NCBI RefSeq assembly: GCF_022662475.1
Contig: NZ_JAKNQQ010000004.1
Location: 124,001-188,000, forward strand
Direction: 5' to 3'
Origin: Sphingomonas sp. TREG-RG-20F-R18-01
GTDB taxonomy: Bacteria > Pseudomonadota > Alphaproteobacteria > Sphingomonadales > Sphingomonadaceae
Length of the DNA stretch: 64,000 bases
Shown: one piece after another, positions 34,743-41,913 of the stretch
How the letters are laid out: each line of letters begins with the position of its first letter
Position numbering within the stretch: position 1 is the first letter of the stretch
Made by a program: the position numbers and the translations under genes
Notes under the pieces: model-generated
Seen by the model: only the letters and a program-made list of their open reading frames with translations
What the model was told of the DNA's origin: nothing
Database searches by the model: none

Positions 34743-35365
34743 CAAACGACCTTCATGTCGCTCTGATAGTGATACCAGGCGAAGATCGCCGCCGCGCCGC
34801 GATGCGGCCGCCAGGCTTCGGCGAGTTCGCGTACCAGCTTCTCGCTCGGCCGCGTCTCATGGCCGAGCAGCCGCCCGATCTCGATCTGCACCGCCAAGTC
34901 GCCTGCCGGCCAGATGTCGGTCCGCCCCTCCGCAAAGAGGAGGTAGATTTCGGCGGACCAGCGGCCGATGCCTTTCACGGCGATCAGCTTGGCGATCGCT
35001 TCCTCGTCATCCTCGGGCAGATTGGCGAGATCGAGCTCGCCGCTGCTCACCAGCGCCGACAGGCTGCGGGCATAGCTTGCTTTCTGGCGGGACAGGCCGG
35101 CCGCGCGGAGCTGTTCGTCGGTGGCGCGGGTGATGGCGTGCGGATCGTTCAGGTCGCCGACGATCGCTTCCAGCTTGTTCCAGGTGGATTGCGCGGAGGT
35201 CGTGCTGACTTGCTGCCCGATGATCGTGCGCAGCAACGTTGCGAAGCCGCGCGCACTGATCCGCGGCGGGGGGTAGCCGACCCGGCCGAGCGCCGTCGCG
35301 AATGCGGGCTCGCGTGCGGCGAGGACGTCCATGGCGGTCGTCAATTGTTCGGTCGTCAGGCCCAT
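34742..35365 (-). CDS. DNA-3-methyladenine glycosylase (AlkA-like, HhH-GPD)
   Basis: A 207-residue helix-hairpin-helix glycosylase. The HhH motif lies in LIAVKGIGRWSAEIYLLF and the catalytic aspartate in IWPAGDLAVQ, with LLRTIIGQQVSTTSAQ upstream as in AlkA relatives. It removes alkylated bases from DNA in base excision repair. I chose ATG 35363-35365 because GGGA lies 6 nt upstream; a start four codons earlier is possible. Its stop shares a base with the next start, so it leads the three-gene operon. It diverges from a ferredoxin gene. Confidence 0.88.
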   Translation of the reverse strand: MGLTTEQLTTAMDVLAAREPAFATALGRVGYPPPRISARGFATLLRTIIGQQVSTTSAQSTWNKLEAIVGDLNDPHAITRATDEQLRAAGLSRQKASYARSLSALVSSGELDLANLPEDDEEAIAKLIAVKGIGRWSAEIYLLFAEGRTDIWPAGDLAVQIEIGRLLGHETRPSEKLVRELAEAWRPHRGAAAIFAWYHYQSDMKVV

Positions 35366-35446
35366 GCGGCATCCCATGCTTGCCGCTTGCGTCGCGGCGT
35401 GGGGCTGGGCATGGCAAGATCGACCCATTGATACAAGGATGCACGC

Positions 35447-35764
35447 ATGCCCAAGCTTATCGTCGTGACTCGTGAGGGAGAAGAACGCGAGATCATGGGT
35501 GAGGCCGGCCTATCCGTAATGGAGGTCATTCGCGACGCCGGCATCGACGAGTTGCTCGCCTTGTGCGGTGGCTGCTGCTCGTGCGCGACCTGCCATGTCC
35601 ATGTCGACCCGGCTTTTGCCGCCAAACTTCCCAAGATGAGCGCGGACGAGGACGATCTGCTCGACTCGTCGGCGGATCGCAATGCGACGTCACGGCTGTC
35701 GTGCCAGGTCGAATTTACCGATGCGCTTGACGGCCTGAAGGTAACGATCGCCGCCGAGGATTGA
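35447..35764 (+). CDS. 2Fe-2S ferredoxin (adrenodoxin type)
   Basis: A 105-residue ferredoxin. The cluster ligands are Cys40, Cys46, Cys49 and Cys86 (C-X5-C-X2-C plus a distal C in RLSCQVEF), the adrenodoxin/putidaredoxin spacing; the extra Cys43 and Cys44 inside the loop are unusual. It carries single electrons to a cytochrome P450, an oxygenase or Fe-S assembly; no such partner gene is adjacent. ATG 35447 lies just before [14 protein letters not shown]. It converges with rlmB, with a long inverted repeat in between. Confidence 0.92.
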   Translation: MPKLIVVTREGEEREIMGEAGLSVMEVIRDAGIDELLALCGGCCSCATCHVHVDPAFAAKLPKMSADEDDLLDSSADRNATSRLSCQVEFTDALDGLKVTIAAED

Positions 35765-35800
35765 GCGGCATTCCCTCAGGCGGCTAAATTCTTAACGCCT

Positions 35801-35901
35801 TCCCCGGCGAAGGCCGGGGCCTAGGAGCGAGCCGATCGTAATCCGCGCGCTGCGCTTTATTACATCGGCCATCACTACTGGGCCCCGGCCTTCGCCGGGG
35901 A
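35801..35901. repeat. Long inverted repeat (CCCCGGCGAAGGCCGGGGCC)
   Basis: Left arm CCCCGGCGAAGGCCGGGGCC at 35802-35821 and its exact complement at 35881-35900, 59 bp apart, flanked by a further T/A pair. It lies between the convergent ferredoxin and rlmB genes. Elements of this composition are scattered in sphingomonad genomes as intergenic repeats (general knowledge); it may also serve as a transcription end for both genes. Confidence 0.75.
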
Positions 35902-35919
35902 GGCGGTCAAGGGGAGCTC

Positions 35920-36666
35920 CTACCGGCTCGCCGCCGCATACAGCGCGATCGCGGCGGCGTTGGAGACGTTGAGGCTCTCCATCTTGGGCGAAATCGGCAG
36001 GCGCGCCAGTTCGTCGCAATGCGATGCGGTATTCTGCCGCATGCCTTCACCCTCGGCCCCCAGCACAAGCGCGACGCGCTGGGTGCCCATTGCCTGATTG
36101 AGCGTCTGCGTCGCCTCGCCGGTCAGCCCGACGCGCCAGAACCCCGCTTCCGCGATCTCGTCGAGCGCGCGCGCGAGATTGACCACGCGAACCCACGGCA
36201 CGATCTCGAGCGCGCCAGACGCCGCACGTGCAATCGTTCCCGATTCGGGGGGCGCGTGACGATCCGGCGTGACGATGCCGAGCACATCGAACGCCGCCGC
36301 CGAGCGCATGATCGCGCCGACATTATGCGGATCGGTAACCTGGTCGAGCACGATCAGCGGACGCTTGTCGTCCTGTCCCTGCTGCAACAGGTCGGCGAGC
36401 CACATGTCCTCGAGCGGATCGACCTCGATCACGATCCCCTGATGCGGTGCGTCGCCCGGCACCAGCCGCGCAAGGTCGGTCACTTCGGCATAGACGATCG
36501 GCACGTCCGCGGGGATGTCGAGCGCGGCGCTTGCCTCGCGTGTCGCCCAGATCTTGCGGACGACGCGCTCGGGGTTCTCGAACGCGGCGGCGACGGCGTG
36601 CCGTCCCCAGAACCGCGGGCGGCCCGCGGGGGCCTGGGACGGACGATGTCCACGACGTGCTGCCAT
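35920..36666 (-). CDS. rlmB: 23S rRNA (guanosine-2'-O-)-methyltransferase, RlmB-like (SpoU family)
   Basis: A 248-residue SpoU-family methyltransferase: a short basic N-terminal tail, substrate-binding domain GRHAVAAAFENPERVVRKIW, then the knotted catalytic domain with LDQVTDPHNVGAIMRSAAAF, ALVLGAEGEGMRQ and ISPKMESLNVSNAAAIALY (the three SpoU motifs). It methylates a 2'-hydroxyl in 23S rRNA, by family G2251. Some relatives modify tRNA, so the exact target is inferred. The ATG follows GGAG with an 8-nt spacer; a TTG one codon earlier is also open. Confidence 0.9.
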   Translation of the reverse strand: MAARRGHRPSQAPAGRPRFWGRHAVAAAFENPERVVRKIWATREASAALDIPADVPIVYAEVTDLARLVPGDAPHQGIVIEVDPLEDMWLADLLQQGQDDKRPLIVLDQVTDPHNVGAIMRSAAAFDVLGIVTPDRHAPPESGTIARAASGALEIVPWVRVVNLARALDEIAEAGFWRVGLTGEATQTLNQAMGTQRVALVLGAEGEGMRQNTASHCDELARLPISPKMESLNVSNAAAIALYAAASR

Positions 36667-36708
36667 CAACGCTGCTCCAACTTCATCATACGCACTAGGG
36701 TCACGGTG

Positions 36709-38319
36709 TCATTCTTCCTCGTCGGAATAAGCGAACGGGTCGGTCGCGACCGGCTTGGTCGGTAGTGGCGGGCGAGGCAAGGCCTTGTCCGCATTTGCCG
36801 CATTGACCAGGAACGATGCGAGGATCGTCGCGCCCTGCCGCATGTCGTCGCCCTTCAGGTGATCGAACGTGTCGATGTTCGAATGATGCACCCGGCTGTC
36901 ATAGTCGAGCGGATCCTGGATGAACTGGAACCCCGGCACGCCGACCGACTGCATGAACACGTGATCGGTCCCGCCGGTCTTGCGGATCACGACATCGGTC
37001 GCCCCCATTGAGGCGAACGGCGCGAGCCAGTCGCGGAAGATCGGCACCACTGCCGGATTGTTCTCGGCATAGATGCCGCGGATCTTGCCCGAGCCGTTGT
37101 CGAGGTTGAAATAGGCAGCGAGATCGCCCCAGCCGGGCCTGGGCGTGATCGGCCAGCGGTTGGACCAGCCGGTATACAGCTTCAGTCCAGTGAGTTTCGG
37201 TTCGCTCGGGCTGCCGCGCGTGGCGAGGTGATTCTCGACATAGGATAGCGAACCGAGCAGCCCCTGTTCCTCGCCCGCCCAAAGCGCGAAGCGGATCGTC
37301 CGTTTCGGCCGAACGCCCGTCTTGGCTATGATCCGCGCGGCCTCCATCACCATCGCCGAACCCGCGCCATTGTCCGCGGCGCCATCGCCCGCCACCCATG
37401 AATCGAGATGCGCCCCGGCCATGACATAGCCAGCCTTCGGGTCGGTGCCGGGAATCTCGGCGATCACGTCATACGCTTGTGGATCACTATCATCGAAGCG
37501 TACGTCGCTGCTGATCTCGAGCGTGGGGGCGGGGCCGAGTTTTGCCAGGCGCGCGAGTCGCCGATAGTCTTCCGCCGAAATCTGGACCGCCGGCAGGGCA
37601 GGGGTGTCGCCGACGCCGAACGTATAGCCTTCGCCACTGACGAGCTTGCCGTCGCGATATGCCATGGTCGCCATCGCAACCGCGCCTTCGGCCTTCAGGA
37701 ACGCATCGAGCTTCTTTGCGTAATCGAGCCGCTTCACCCGGCGATCGGCGGCGGCGGGATCGTAGCTCGGCTGCTGATACTGATCGAGCTTCCGGAGCTC
37801 CTCCGCGCTGTACCGCTGGAATGCCGCTTCCTTGGGCTCCGAGCCGGTATCGGGGAGGGTGACGAGCACGATCTTGCCGGCCAGTTGCCCATGCCATTTG
37901 GCAAAATCCCGTTCGCGTTTCATCGGGGCGATGACGATCGGTGCGCTGATCGGGCCGTTGGTCGCGGGCGTCCAGGCAATCGGGATTGCGGTCAGCGCGA
38001 CCGGGCGCGGTGTAAGCATACGGACGCTGGAGTTGACGATGTACCAGCCGCGTCCGAAGTCGAACCCTTCCTTGTGGACGTTGCGCAGGCCCCATTCGGT
38101 GAACTTCGCCTGAGTCCAGGCTTCGGCCTGACGCATCGCCGGGGAGTTGGTCATCCGCGGGCCGATAACGTCGGCAAGATGCGCGGCGATCGGCATCACG
38201 TCGCTATGGGTCGATCCCTCGTCGATGAGGCGGGCAACCTGCGCGCGATCGACGGTCTGCGCCAGCGCGGGCGCCGTGGCAAATACGATGGCGGTAGAAA
38301 GCAGCAGAACGCGACGCAT
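36709..38319 (-). CDS. Exported M28-family zinc peptidase
   Basis: A 536-residue protein with a signal peptide (MRRVLLLSTAIVFATAPALA) and an M28 peptidase domain interrupted by a PA-like insertion. Zinc ligands and catalysis are seen in MAGAHLDSWVAGDGAADNGAG, FALWAGEEQGLLGS, GTDHVFMQSVG and VHHSNIDTFDHL. The family comprises aminopeptidases and carboxypeptidases such as glutamate carboxypeptidase II-like enzymes; this is the bacterial exported type that trims peptides. The ATG 38317-38319 follows GGGGGG; longer frames reach the tRNA and are rejected. Confidence 0.92.
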   Translation of the reverse strand: MRRVLLLSTAIVFATAPALAQTVDRAQVARLIDEGSTHSDVMPIAAHLADVIGPRMTNSPAMRQAEAWTQAKFTEWGLRNVHKEGFDFGRGWYIVNSSVRMLTPRPVALTAIPIAWTPATNGPISAPIVIAPMKRERDFAKWHGQLAGKIVLVTLPDTGSEPKEAAFQRYSAEELRKLDQYQQPSYDPAAADRRVKRLDYAKKLDAFLKAEGAVAMATMAYRDGKLVSGEGYTFGVGDTPALPAVQISAEDYRRLARLAKLGPAPTLEISSDVRFDDSDPQAYDVIAEIPGTDPKAGYVMAGAHLDSWVAGDGAADNGAGSAMVMEAARIIAKTGVRPKRTIRFALWAGEEQGLLGSLSYVENHLATRGSPSEPKLTGLKLYTGWSNRWPITPRPGWGDLAAYFNLDNGSGKIRGIYAENNPAVVPIFRDWLAPFASMGATDVVIRKTGGTDHVFMQSVGVPGFQFIQDPLDYDSRVHHSNIDTFDHLKGDDMRQGATILASFLVNAANADKALPRPPLPTKPVATDPFAYSDEEE

Positions 38320-38431
38320 GATAACCCCCCGGTTGTTGAGCATCGTCCGATGCGACGACCATTTACCGGTATGCGGCACGGGCAACAGGTGCAACCCCGA
38401 CCCGAATGCAGAATTTCGCGCTTCGGGGGCG

Positions 38432-38460
38432 TTGACAGCACGGCAAGTGGTCGGCATTGG
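38432..38460 (+). promoter_or_regulatory. Possible promoter of tRNA-Tyr
   Basis: TTGACA at 38432-38437 is a perfect -35 element. Seventeen nt later CATTGG is a poor -10 box. The element lies 48 nt before the mature tRNA 5' end, at a distance normal for a short 5' leader. Weak support. Confidence 0.3.
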
Positions 38461-38507
38461 ACGCCCTCGCTTTTCGGAGCGACCATCCTTCGAGGATGCG
38501 AACCTGG

Positions 38508-38593
38508 GGACAGGTGGCCGAGTGGTTAAAGGCAGCAGACTGTAAATCTGCCCGTGCAAGCGTACGCTGGTTCGAATCCAGCCCTGTCCACCA
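38508..38593 (+). tRNA. tRNA-Tyr (anticodon GTA)
   Basis: An 86-nt tRNA with CCA encoded. The acceptor GGACAGG pairs with CCTGTCC, the anticodon arm GCAGACTGTAAATCTGC carries anticodon GTA, there is a long type II variable arm, and the T-arm contains GGTTCGAATCC. It reads UAC and UAU. Confidence 0.96.
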
Positions 38594-38832
38594 TCGCTAT
38601 ACGTGAGCGCGACAATCGCAAAAATCGGCAGAAGCTACCCCCGTCCGTCAAGCGCGTGCCGCGCCGGTCGTCCCTGTCGCCACGGTCATCCGAACTGCAC
38701 CGCTTGCGCACGACGTTGGGTGGTCGGACCTGCCCCATGCCCTCAATGAGTATGATTGCTTTTCCCCTCCTGTCTCGCTGAACCTCGCGCGGACCGTCCG
38801 TCGGCGGCTGGCAGCGAGGAAGGGCGTTGGCA

Positions 38833-39894
38833 ATGCTCGGATCATTCGGGAAAGGGACATGGCGGGCCGCGTCACATTCTCCGGAACGGATACCGCGGCC
38901 TTCCAACGGCCCCTCGACCCAACGGGATGGAGGCATCGAACTCTTTCGATACGTCATGGCGCTGCTGGTCATCGGTATCCACGTACTGCCGCCCGTCGCC
39001 GTCAATTCTGCGCAACCCTTGGGGCTGCCAGACTGGGCAGTTGCGATGGACGTGCTCTGCCGGTGCGCCGTGCCATTCTTCTTCATTGCCAGCGGCTATT
39101 ATTTCAAACCGGAACGCGGTGTGGTTGCCAACCTGACGCGCGCGATCGCGCGGATCGCACCCATATACGGTGCTTGGTATTGTTTGTATCTGGCGGTGGC
39201 CGCGGCATTGCCGGAAAAGCTGCCAAGCCACTGGAGAATCCTGGCGCTCATCGATGGCGGTCCAGCGTTCCATCTATGGTTCCTGCCGGCACTCCTGCTG
39301 GGGCTGATCATACTTACGATCAGTCTCGCGGCAGGGGGGAGGGTTCTGGCGATCCTCGTTGCGATGGTGCTTGCCGCAGCTGGACCAGCACTGGCGGATT
39401 ATCATGCGCTGATCGGGATGGACACCTATCCTGCCCATTTGAACGACTTCAAGCGTCAACTGGGCGCGCCGGCGTTCGTGGTGATCGGGTATCTGCTCAA
39501 GGGCACGAAGGTACAGCGTCCGTCCTTTGCGTTCGTCCTATGCGGGCTGTCGCTGGTCGCGATGTTTGCCGAGCGCTATAGCGTTACCCTTGTTCTCGGA
39601 AACCGGGATGTCGGCAACGCGGAGAGCCTGCTGGCGGTATTCCCCTTTGGCGCTTCCGTCTTCAATCTCGCCCGGTCTTTGAATGGCGATGGGCCACTGG
39701 ATCGTCTGAGCGGGCTGGGGCGGATCAGTTTGGCGGTATATCTCATCCACCCCCTGTTCATCTGGATGATCCGAACGCATCTCGACGCCGGGTTTGGATA
39801 TTATTTGTATATTGCGGGCATAGTCGCGGCGGGTTCGACGGCTACGGCGTTCGTGGTTGTTCGGGTTCCCTGGTTGCGACGGCTCATCACGTAG
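38833..39894 (+). CDS. Acyltransferase 3 family membrane protein
   Basis: A 353-residue membrane protein with about ten hydrophobic segments. The N-terminal GGIELFRYVMALLVIGIHV carries the conserved arginine and histidine of the Acyl_transf_3 (OafA/NodX/WcaH-like) family, FHLWFLPALLLGLI is the second family region, and SLAVYLIHPLFIWM the last. It probably acetylates or acylates a surface polysaccharide or lipid at the inner membrane; the acceptor is unknown. AGGAAGG 9 nt before the ATG supports 38833. The truncated relative at 262-756 is of the same family. Confidence 0.87.
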   Translation: MLGSFGKGTWRAASHSPERIPRPSNGPSTQRDGGIELFRYVMALLVIGIHVLPPVAVNSAQPLGLPDWAVAMDVLCRCAVPFFFIASGYYFKPERGVVANLTRAIARIAPIYGAWYCLYLAVAAALPEKLPSHWRILALIDGGPAFHLWFLPALLLGLIILTISLAAGGRVLAILVAMVLAAAGPALADYHALIGMDTYPAHLNDFKRQLGAPAFVVIGYLLKGTKVQRPSFAFVLCGLSLVAMFAERYSVTLVLGNRDVGNAESLLAVFPFGASVFNLARSLNGDGPLDRLSGLGRISLAVYLIHPLFIWMIRTHLDAGFGYYLYIAGIVAAGSTATAFVVVRVPWLRRLIT

Positions 39895-39917
39895 CGGGCG
39901 CGTGCAAGCCCCGGGAC

Positions 39918-39939
39918 GCCGCAGGTTCATTCCTGCGGC
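39918..39939 (+). terminator. Hairpin after the acyltransferase gene
   Basis: Perfect 8-bp stem GCCGCAGG / CCTGCGGC around TTCATT, 23 nt after the stop codon. It lacks a T-run, so probably a weak terminator or mRNA end structure. Confidence 0.45.
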
Positions 39940-40157
39940 ATGGCAGCCGACTTGCTGGTCCAACTGTGGTTTCCCGCATATGACTTGCGAGGGAGCACCG
40001 CCGTACGGTGCCGGCGTTGGGATGAAATGACGGTTCGCCACCCTTGCGGTCGGCGCGAGCATCTGCGTATTCTTACGGATAGCGTGCGGGCGTAAGTCCG
40101 CGAGCCATCTTCAATGAACCGATTCTCGAAAGGCGCCAGCGTTGCTTGGCGCCTTTT
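39940..40157 (+). ncRNA. Candidate structured RNA or leader ending in a terminator
   Basis: No protein-like frame fits here. Instead there is a run of hairpins: GCACCG..CGGTGC (39995-40011), a GNRA-capped stem GCGGGC-GTAA-GTCCGC (40086-40101), and a 10-bp terminator with T4 (40129-40156). The two other ends of the 308-bp gap are the acyltransferase hairpin and the ribosome site of the next gene. It could be a small RNA or a leader of the following gene with an attenuator. I matched it to no riboswitch or RNA family I know. A -10-like CATATG near 39977 with TTGCTG upstream is a weak promoter candidate. Confidence 0.35.
40129..40156 (+). terminator. Intrinsic terminator 45 nt before a start codon
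   Basis: Perfect 10-bp stem AAAGGCGCCA / TGGCGCCTTT with an 8-nt loop and one more T, a standard Rho-independent shape. It sits 46 nt upstream of the ATG at 40203, so it either ends an upstream RNA or attenuates the downstream gene. Confidence 0.65.
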
Positions 40158-40202
40158 CGTGCCCTTGTCCCCGGTCGAGCGACCAAAACCTAAGGATTTT
40201 GC

Positions 40203-40763
40203 ATGCGCCGCCTCGCGATCGTTCACGGGCATCAAGGGCGGGTAGGACAGGCGTTCGCATCGCGGCTGGTGGAGGATGGCTTCGAGGTCGTGACCGGCGA
40301 AGCCATTGCGCGGCTCGAATGGCCGATGATGGACGCGCGTGCGTATCTCTTCGATTGTGCGTATCAGCACGAAGATCCCGCCGGGCACGTCGAACGCGCG
40401 GTCCGGCATCTGGCGGAGTGGCGCCGATTGGCCGGGATTTTCATTCCCTCCTCGCTACATATCGGCACCGATACCGCTTACGGCCGGGCCAAGCTCGTGA
40501 TCGAGCAGCTCGTTGCGTTCTATCGGGGCGAGGGGGCGAATGTCGTTACCGACCGGATCGGGTATTTCCCCGGGGACGGGGTTGCCGGCGATGCAAACAA
40601 TCCGTTCTATCACAAGCTGGTAACCGGGGATGCGTTATACACGAGGGTAATGGCGCGCCTGCTGGACGAGCCGCTGCCCCGTGGCCGGAATCAGCCCCTG
40701 ACGGCTGGTGCGGCATATGCCAATCGCGAAGACCCTGCCGCCAACGCGGTCACGCACGGTTGA
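40203..40763 (+). CDS. Small NAD(P)-binding Rossmann-like protein
   Basis: A 186-residue protein opening RRLAIVHGHQGRVGQAFASRLV, an imperfect dinucleotide-binding GxxGxxG, followed by a partial SDR core: IFIPSSLHIGTDTAYGRAKLVIEQL supplies a YxxxK-like pair (TAYGRAK). It is shorter than usual SDR enzymes (about 250-300 aa), so it is a minimal or shortened member of unknown substrate. AAGGA lies 6 nt upstream of the ATG. Its last 24 codons overlap the 3' end of the convergent PEP-CTERM gene, an unusual arrangement. Confidence 0.7.
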   Translation: MRRLAIVHGHQGRVGQAFASRLVEDGFEVVTGEAIARLEWPMMDARAYLFDCAYQHEDPAGHVERAVRHLAEWRRLAGIFIPSSLHIGTDTAYGRAKLVIEQLVAFYRGEGANVVTDRIGYFPGDGVAGDANNPFYHKLVTGDALYTRVMARLLDEPLPRGRNQPLTAGAAYANREDPAANAVTHG

Positions 40764-41545
40764 GCAACGGTAATCGTGCGTTTGCGGCGCAAAACGAAGC
40801 CGATCGCGCAAAACCCTAGCAGCAGCATGGTCCAGGTCGCTGGCTCGGGAATGGCCGTGACCGTCGTCGCGCTGTTGTCGACGAAGCCCTGGCCCCCGAT
40901 CGTCGCACCCTCGGAATAGAAGCTGTTGGCAACCACCGATCCGGCGACCGATCCGCCCTGGATCTGCACGCGGGCGTCCGGCGCGAGCAGCGAACCGGCG
41001 ATCGTCATTCCGCCCATCGACACCGTCGTTGCTTCGTAGAAATTGAACAGGACCTGGCTCGGCAACAGCGACCCGTAGGAAATGTTGAGAAAGTTCGTCA
41101 GCGATCCGCCGCTCACATTGACGACTGCGCCGCTGCCGATGCCGGAAAATGTCAGCGCGTAAAGCCGGCTGTAAGTCGATCCGTCGATGTAGAAGATATT
41201 CGTCCCGCTCGACGTTCCCTGCAGTGTAGCATCGCCGGGCGTATATTGCCCCGTCGTCAGGGTACCGGTCGCGGTGCGGGCCGCGTAGGTTTGCGAAAGC
41301 GTACGGGCGACGCTGTCGGCGGCGCTGGTTGAACGCGAAAGACTCGTAAAGTTGCGCGCGTTCGCCCCGTCGGAATCGCTGAACGCGCCCGCTACGATCG
41401 CGCCGTACGATCCACCCGCGATGTGGGCACCGTTCGTTGCGTAGACACTGGCCGCGAACACCGACTGCGCCGAGAAGGCGGGCGTTGCGCATGCCAGTGC
41501 AAGGCCGAACGCCACTGCTGATCGGCCAAATCCGAATATTGTCAC
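40691..41545 (-). CDS. PEP-CTERM protein with choice-of-anchor A-like domain
   Basis: A 284-residue exported protein: signal peptide (VTIFGFGRSAVAFGLALACATPAFSA), a Gly/Ser/Thr-rich beta-structured ectodomain of the choice-of-anchor A type, and a C-terminal sorting tag: PEPATWTM, a hydrophobic helix, and RRKR. PEP-CTERM proteins are processed by an exosortase and usually go to the surface with exopolysaccharide; no exosortase gene is in the window. About 21 residues follow the RRKR tag, which is unusual and overlaps the convergent gene. The start is GTG 41543-41545; no ATG fits and GGA lies 6 nt upstream. Confidence 0.82.
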   Translation of the reverse strand: MTIFGFGRSAVAFGLALACATPAFSAQSVFAASVYATNGAHIAGGSYGAIVAGAFSDSDGANARNFTSLSRSTSAADSVARTLSQTYAARTATGTLTTGQYTPGDATLQGTSSGTNIFYIDGSTYSRLYALTFSGIGSGAVVNVSGGSLTNFLNISYGSLLPSQVLFNFYEATTVSMGGMTIAGSLLAPDARVQIQGGSVAGSVVANSFYSEGATIGGQGFVDNSATTVTAIPEPATWTMLLLGFCAIGFVLRRKRTITVAQPCVTALAAGSSRLAYAAPAVRG

Positions 41546-41655
41546 TGCTGGTCCTAACGCGTGGCCGGAACTCTGGCCTGCGCTGCGTGTGCGACCCAAT
41601 GCGATGAACGTGCTGTGAACGGCGTATGCGGAGGATCGCAATGGGAACCGGTGGC

Positions 41656-41729
41656 TGGAGCGGGTAACGGGAATCGAACCCGTGTATTCAGCTTGGAAGG
41701 CTGCTGTACTACCATTGTACTATACCCGC
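41656..41729 (-). tRNA. tRNA-Gly (anticodon TCC)
   Basis: A 74-nt tRNA with CCA encoded. The acceptor GCGGGTA pairs with TACCCGC, the anticodon arm CAGCCTTCCAAGCTG carries anticodon TCC, and the T-arm contains GGTTCGATTCC. It reads GGA and GGG. Confidence 0.95.
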
Positions 41730-41913
41730 GCACCAGGCGGTGCCGACGCGTCGCTGCACGTCCGATAGCGTGCGTCTTTCTTCGGTGCAACCCGCCTGCT
41801 GAGCAGGCCGTTCCGTCGGAAAAGTTTCTTGCGCAACCACTTTGATAGCCATTCGCGCTTGGCGCGCGTTCCAGAATGGGCGAAAGACGCGCCAAACAAG
41901 CGAAGAGGATGCC

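Noticed and set aside
35792..36019. ORF with a GPGLRRGRR-type ending
   Set aside because: Translation of the inverted repeat; such ORFs arise from sphingomonad intergenic repeats.
38594..38832. Possible integrated element after tRNA-Tyr
   Set aside because: No integrase, no direct repeat of the tRNA 3' end was seen nearby, and the next gene is an ordinary acyltransferase.
41830..41837. TTGCGCAA palindrome upstream of mmsA as a regulator site
   Set aside because: The same 8-mer occurs at 32149-32156 and inside the SleB gene near 1446, so it is not specific.
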